From a virus, in the IMG/VR virus record IMGVR_UViG_3300008012_000084, positions 1 through 33,473 of that record: a stretch of DNA of 33,473 nt. One strand, 5' to 3'. Below are positions 29,517-33,473 of the stretch, in pieces. Numbering within the stretch: the stretch's first letter is position 1; every line of letters begins with the position of its first letter. The notes under the pieces were generated by a model. That model did no database searches and was not told the DNA's origin. It saw only the letters and a program-made list of their open reading frames with translations. A program made the translations under genes and the position numbers.

Positions 29517-30674
29517 ATGAGCAAAGATAACTTAGATTTAAGCCAGGTAAACGTTACAGATTTGTTTAACGATAATGGCAATGCAGCAGTTCCTCCAACA
29601 GAGGGAGGAGACGGAAACCCTGATGACGGGAATGGAGGAAATGACGGAGGCGATGGAAATCCTAATCCAGATGATGCTGGTGATGATGGAAATCAAGGCG
29701 GAGATCCTAATCCAGACACAGGCGACGGAGACGATGGTAGTGATGGTAGTGATGGTAATGATGGCGGTGATGGAAATCCTCCCGCATCAGACACCGGAAA
29801 CAGTAATGATGGTGGTGGTGATGATGATGGTGATGAGTCCATTATTAGTGAGCTCCAAGCAAAACTTGGTTATGAAATAGATGAAGAGTTTGATGAAAGC
29901 ATCGACGGACTCACCAAGTTTACAAAAGCAACTGCAGAAAAAATGGCGCAAGAACAAATGCAAAATGTGTTTGGCGCTTTTCCAGATGTACAAGAGTATT
30001 TAAACTACAGAGCTAACGGAGGAGATCCTAAAAAGTATTTCCAAACTGCAGCTCCTGAGAGAGACTTTAGTACAATGGAAATCAAAGAAGGAGATCTCGT
30101 AACACAGAAACAAGTAGTAGGAGCATTCTTACAGTCCCAAGGGTTTGAAACCGATGAGATTAAAGAAACTCTAGAAGATTACGAGGACGCAGGTATTTTA
30201 GAACGTCACGCTAAAAAAGCTTTGGTGCGTTTACAAAATACACAAGCAGCTCAAAAGAAAACATTACTCGAACAACAGCAACAACAAGCTCAACAACAGG
30301 CTCAACAAAATGAGCAGATGTGGGGTGAGATTAATGGTCTTGTTACTAAAGGAGAATTAAAAGGTCTTACAGTTCCGGAGCGTGATAAAAAACGTTTCTT
30401 TAACTGGATGGCAGCTCCTATTGATAAGCAAGGCAATTCGCAAAGGTCTATAGACAGATCTAAACTAGATCAAGAGACTTTGCTAGCACTTGAATATATT
30501 GTATACAAGGGTTTTGATTTAACAAAACTTGTATCAAATAATACTAAAACACAGAAAGCGCAATCCTTACGTAGTAAATTATCGAAGAACGCGTCTAGCA
30601 CCAGCAGAATGAAAAGTAGTAAACCCGGTTACACTAAAGCAACTAAACTACCGGATTTGAAAGATTTACTTTAA
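29517..30674 (+). CDS. Putative scaffold/head-assembly protein
   Basis: 385 aa between portal and capsid genes. Residues 30-107 are a Gly/Asp/Asn-rich, Asp-dense low-complexity segment (GGDGNPDDGNGGNDGGDGNP and related), partly from a 9-base DNA repeat at 29733-29777. The C-terminal half is helical and Gln-rich (KTLLEQQQQQAQQQAQQNEQ) with a basic tail (SLRSKLSKNASSTSRMKSSK). Acidic N-terminus, coiled middle and basic C-terminus in this place are usual for phage scaffolding proteins; not confirmed by a family motif. Confidence 0.65.
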   Translation: MSKDNLDLSQVNVTDLFNDNGNAAVPPTEGGDGNPDDGNGGNDGGDGNPNPDDAGDDGNQGGDPNPDTGDGDDGSDGSDGNDGGDGNPPASDTGNSNDGGGDDDGDESIISELQAKLGYEIDEEFDESIDGLTKFTKATAEKMAQEQMQNVFGAFPDVQEYLNYRANGGDPKKYFQTAAPERDFSTMEIKEGDLVTQKQVVGAFLQSQGFETDEIKETLEDYEDAGILERHAKKALVRLQNTQAAQKKTLLEQQQQQAQQQAQQNEQMWGEINGLVTKGELKGLTVPERDKKRFFNWMAAPIDKQGNSQRSIDRSKLDQETLLALEYIVYKGFDLTKLVSNNTKTQKAQSLRSKLSKNASSTSRMKSSKPGYTKATKLPDLKDLL

Positions 30675-30704
30675 TAACTTTTTAATTCTTAATATTCTAA
30701 AATT

Positions 30705-32138
30705 ATGGCAGCTGATAATTTGAAAAAATTACGTCTGTATCAGGATACCTTCAATGCTGAGGGTATGACCGACGAGAACTCGTTGGCAAATGCACTCCTT
30801 ACGGAGCCTGATAAATTGTCTCCGGTATTGACTCACCTAGCGGGTCAGGAAGACAAACGTTTCCCGTTATCCTTCTTAACTGAAGGTATGAACAATGTCA
30901 AGTACATTAATGACATTGAGTACGATTACCCAGTAATGGGTCGTTTGAACAAGAGCGTTATGGCAGTATCTCTCGATGCAGGTACTGGTGTATCTCACTC
31001 TCGTTTCAAAGTAACATTTGCAGAGCGTTGGTTCGTTAAGCAGTACATCATCGAATCTCCTTCGGGCATCCAAGCTCGTATCATGGAAGATCCAACTGAA
31101 GTACAAAGCGGATGGCAATACACTTTGCAGTTGGTAACATCTGATAGCGCTGAGTCAGTAGCTGGTGGTGATGTTGCAGGTAAGTCTTGGGTACAATTGT
31201 TTGCACCTACGGCATTCTCTGGATCTCGTGGTAACGAAAGCAATTGGGTTGCACCTTCTAAAATGCGTAACCAAATCTCATTAATTCGTAAGTCATATCG
31301 TTACGAAGGTAACATGCCTGACCGCGTAGTTAATGTAGAGTTAAACGTAGGTGGTCGCTCAACTAAGCTTTGGTACGACTTTGAAGAGTACCAGCACATG
31401 CTTCGTTGGAAAGAAGAGACTGAATACTCTCTTTGGTACTCTAAGTACAACCGCGATACTGATGGTGTTATTCACCTAAAAGATGACAATGGTAAGCCGA
31501 TTCCATTAGGATCTGGTGTTATCGAGCAAGTTCCTAACGTGGATACTTACTCAGACTTAACTGCTACCAAGTTGAAGAACGTAGTTCGTGATGCTTTGTA
31601 CGGTGCGTCTGATGCAGCTCAGATGAACATTGTATTGTTTACTGGTTTAGGAGGTCTTGAAGAGTTTGATAAAGCTATGAAAGACGAAATCGCTAACCAG
31701 ACTTACATCAAGAACACAGATCCTGCTAGCTTTATTAGCGGTTCAGGCTCTAACTTGCAGTTGGGTGGATTCTTCACTAGCTACAAGCACATTGATGGTC
31801 ACACCATTACTGTACGTCACTTACCTTTATTCGATCACGGAGCCCGTGCATTGAATGCTGATAAGCACCCAGTAACTGGTTTGCCTCTTGAGTCTTACCG
31901 TATGCTATTCTTGGATATGAGTACTTACGATGGTGAGCAAAACGTAGCGATGGTTAGCCGTCAAGGACGTGAGCTTGTACGTTGGGCTGTGGCTGGTGCT
32001 TCTGTGCCTCCAGGATTCCAAGGTAACGCATTACGTGCGAATGACGTTGATGGTGCTTCTGTACACTTCATGAAAGAGTGTGGTATTAGTATCCGTCGTG
32101 CGACGAATTGTTTACACCTTGAGTGTGTTAAATCATAA
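30705..32138 (+). CDS. Major capsid protein
   Basis: 477 aa. Right size and position (portal, scaffold, MCP) for crAss-like phages. HK97-type shape inferred: N-terminal arm MAADNLKKLRLYQDTFNAEG, long central domain with DSAESVAGGDVAG, VVNVELNVGGRSTKLWYDFE and MVSRQGRELVRWAVAGASVP near the end. Codons end in C or favoured forms more than in neighbouring genes (e.g. GTA/CGT/TCT/TAC runs), as expected of a highly expressed gene. Followed by a strong terminator. Confidence 0.85.
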   Translation: MAADNLKKLRLYQDTFNAEGMTDENSLANALLTEPDKLSPVLTHLAGQEDKRFPLSFLTEGMNNVKYINDIEYDYPVMGRLNKSVMAVSLDAGTGVSHSRFKVTFAERWFVKQYIIESPSGIQARIMEDPTEVQSGWQYTLQLVTSDSAESVAGGDVAGKSWVQLFAPTAFSGSRGNESNWVAPSKMRNQISLIRKSYRYEGNMPDRVVNVELNVGGRSTKLWYDFEEYQHMLRWKEETEYSLWYSKYNRDTDGVIHLKDDNGKPIPLGSGVIEQVPNVDTYSDLTATKLKNVVRDALYGASDAAQMNIVLFTGLGGLEEFDKAMKDEIANQTYIKNTDPASFISGSGSNLQLGGFFTSYKHIDGHTITVRHLPLFDHGARALNADKHPVTGLPLESYRMLFLDMSTYDGEQNVAMVSRQGRELVRWAVAGASVPPGFQGNALRANDVDGASVHFMKECGISIRRATNCLHLECVKS

Positions 32139-32142
32139 TGAT

Positions 32143-32192
32143 TAGGGGTTTGAGGGGGAGAATGCGTATGCGCTCCCCCAAAACCTCATTTT
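32143..32192 (+). terminator. Intrinsic terminator after major capsid gene
   Basis: GGGGGAG (32154-32160) pairs with CTCCCCC (32173-32179), extended by AGGGGTTTG/AAAACCT on the outside, and followed by CATTTTTAA. It starts a few bases after the capsid stop codon and ends before the next gene's leader. Confidence 0.8.
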
Positions 32193-32216
32193 TAATATAG
32201 TAAAACCCCATATAAG

Positions 32217-33029
32217 ATGGCATCTAGAATTATTACAATTAAGCGTAGAGAGAATACAACAAACCTTCCAGATCACGTATATGCAGAAAGTAAAAGACGC
32301 ATAGGCAGTGTCTTCACCAAAACAGGTGATATTTATTCAGGTCTGACCTTTCCAGAGCAAAAAGAGTTTTTACCATACATATTAGGTGTGGATCCTTCGG
32401 ACACTACGTTCGGAAAAGCAGTTAAGAGTTATTTTCGGAATATGACTATTGAGGTACCTCCCGAAGGTGTTCAGCTTGAAGCTGGCACAGATGAGGGTGG
32501 TAAACCTCTAAACGTGATGGAATACGTAAAGTACAAATTTGCTAGTACCCACCCGCACGTTTCTCCTGATGAAACATCAATGAGTTCAAATCGTGCCTTT
32601 AAGTACTACATCTATGACGAAGCTCTAGAACTAGAAGAAGATTACAATGAGCTAGAGTACAGAAAGAAAGCTTACAAAGAATTCATTAAACTTACAGACA
32701 ACGAGAAGAAGTTGGATATGGTTGTACGTCTACATTTTGAAAACCCAAAAAAGATGGACGCCAAAGAGAAAGAGCTTTTCCTAGAAGGAATGGTAGAAGA
32801 AAACCCTTTAAACTTCTACAACATTGCAACTAGTAAAAACTTAGAATTACAAGCATTTATAGAAGAATGTCTTACTGCAGATGTACTGCGTAAGATTGGA
32901 AACTCGTTGTTGTTAGGTGATGAAAAGATTGGTGATAGTATGGAGGAAGCAGTACTGTTCTTGAAGGACAAGAAAAATAGTTCCACACTAACTACTCTAA
33001 AAGCCAGAGTACAACAATTTAGTGAATAA
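32217..33029 (+). CDS. Structural protein after MCP, 270 aa
   Basis: MASRIITIKRRENTTNLPDH... contains a beta/alpha first half (IGSVFTKTGDIYSGLTFPEQ) and an acidic helical second half (EKKLDMVVRLHFENPKKMDA). Being between MCP and the neck-type gene it is probably a head-completion or capsid-associated protein of crAss-like phages; no motif confirms it. Its stop overlaps the next ATG by one base (TAATG). Confidence 0.6.
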   Translation: MASRIITIKRRENTTNLPDHVYAESKRRIGSVFTKTGDIYSGLTFPEQKEFLPYILGVDPSDTTFGKAVKSYFRNMTIEVPPEGVQLEAGTDEGGKPLNVMEYVKYKFASTHPHVSPDETSMSSNRAFKYYIYDEALELEEDYNELEYRKKAYKEFIKLTDNEKKLDMVVRLHFENPKKMDAKEKELFLEGMVEENPLNFYNIATSKNLELQAFIEECLTADVLRKIGNSLLLGDEKIGDSMEEAVLFLKDKKNSSTLTTLKARVQQFSE

Positions 33030-33473
33030 TGACCGTATCAGAGATGCACTACGCCGTAGACCAAGGACTCCAGAAAGTGGGGTCCTACGTCTACGATACT
33101 TTTTTACCTGAAGAGATAGACTTCTTCTTAAATAAAATGCAAGAGCGTTTTGTTAAAGACAGAGTTTTTAAAGCTTCTGATCCCAAACGATTGGGATTTT
33201 CTTTTAACCAAAAGAGGTTAGATGATATTAAAACCTTAATTGAAGTAGATATACGGGAACAGTTTAATGTTACTGTAAGTGCCAACGTAGATAAAAAAGC
33301 TTACGGGTTACCTCCTGATACAGGAAGTAACGCATACATGTTTTTGTTGGGAATCCAAGCACGTATTAGACGAATGCACTGTGATATTAGCGATGTAGTA
33401 GAAGTGCCAATTAGAATAGTAGAACAAGATAAAGTTCATGAAATGAGGAGAAATCCTTTTATGACTTCTACTA
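33030..33473 (+). CDS. Neck/ring-type structural protein (3' end outside window)
   Basis: Begins MTVSEMHYAVDQGLQKVGSY... DTFLPEEIDFFLNKMQERFV and stays open for 148 codons to the window edge. The 'AVDQ-L-K-----D---PEEI--FLN-M---FV--R' start is like phage head-tail connector or ring proteins that stack under the portal (inferred). Starts with TAATG overlap to the previous gene. Confidence 0.6.

Noticed and set aside
29575-29880. 101-codon Met-rich frame inside the scaffold gene
   Set aside because: Produced by the GAT-rich repeats in the +1 frame; no independent start signal.
1-33473. Stop-codon recoding (TAG or TGA), known in some crAss-like phages
   Set aside because: TAA, TAG and TGA all end genes here at compact boundaries, and long genes such as polA and terL read through cleanly with the standard code.

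Overview
The window is a 33.5 kb piece of a tailed double-stranded DNA phage. Gene content and order best fit a crAss-like phage (order Crassvirales) of a Bacteroidetes host. Evidence: a leftward block of replication and recombination genes (family A DNA polymerase, TOPRIM primase, DnaB-like helicase, SF2 helicase, Sak4-like ATPase, SSB-like protein, RusA- and NinB-like proteins, PD-(D/E)XK nuclease, uracil-DNA glycosylase, rIIA/rIIB pair), and a rightward block with a RepL-like initiator, an IHF/HU-like protein, TerL, portal, putative scaffold and major capsid protein. This is the divergent Crassvirales plan. DNA is AT-rich, genes are tightly packed, and TAA, TAG and TGA all act as stops, so no stop-codon recoding is seen. 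No integrase, tRNA, insertion sequence or CRISPR array was found.

Layout. 1-1.25 kb (leftward): six small genes, most with the same CCAAAGAGAG-ATG translation-start cassette. 1.27 kb: a strong intrinsic terminator closing the leftward nucleic-acid block. 1.3-16.6 kb (leftward): UDG, PD-(D/E)XK nuclease, rIIB, rIIA, NinB-like, RusA-like, primase, SSB-like, Sak4-like, DnaB-like helicase, SF2 helicase, PolA and a SANT/Myb-like protein, separated in places by GC-rich hairpins. 16.7-19.5 kb (leftward): small early-type genes including an OB-fold-like protein, a one-pass membrane protein and a phage lipoprotein. 19.5-22.1 kb: an accessory zone with two long non-coding stretches dense in inverted repeats, a two-TM protein, two paralogous small proteins and several terminators that isolate its genes from one another. 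22.1-22.4 kb: the divergence point, with an AT tract and a cluster of AGTGTAC-type palindromes next to repL, a candidate origin or operator hub. 22.4-33.5 kb (rightward): a 51-aa leader protein, RepL-like, GroES-like co-chaperonin, small DNA-binding proteins, a Cys-rich protein, TerL, portal, scaffold, major capsid protein, terminator, and two further head/neck genes, the last cut by the window edge.

How it works together (inference). The palindromic hub probably controls divergent transcription and may be where RepL acts. The leftward genes copy and recombine the genome and manage the host. The rightward genes build and fill the capsid, with a phage GroES-like protein possibly helping capsid folding. 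Eight small genes or shortened gene models (partial first gene, 1027-1254, 3549-3701, 8602-8745, 12661-12849, 17682-17861, 20976-21131, 22396-22551) were worked out directly from codons, overlaps and terminators.
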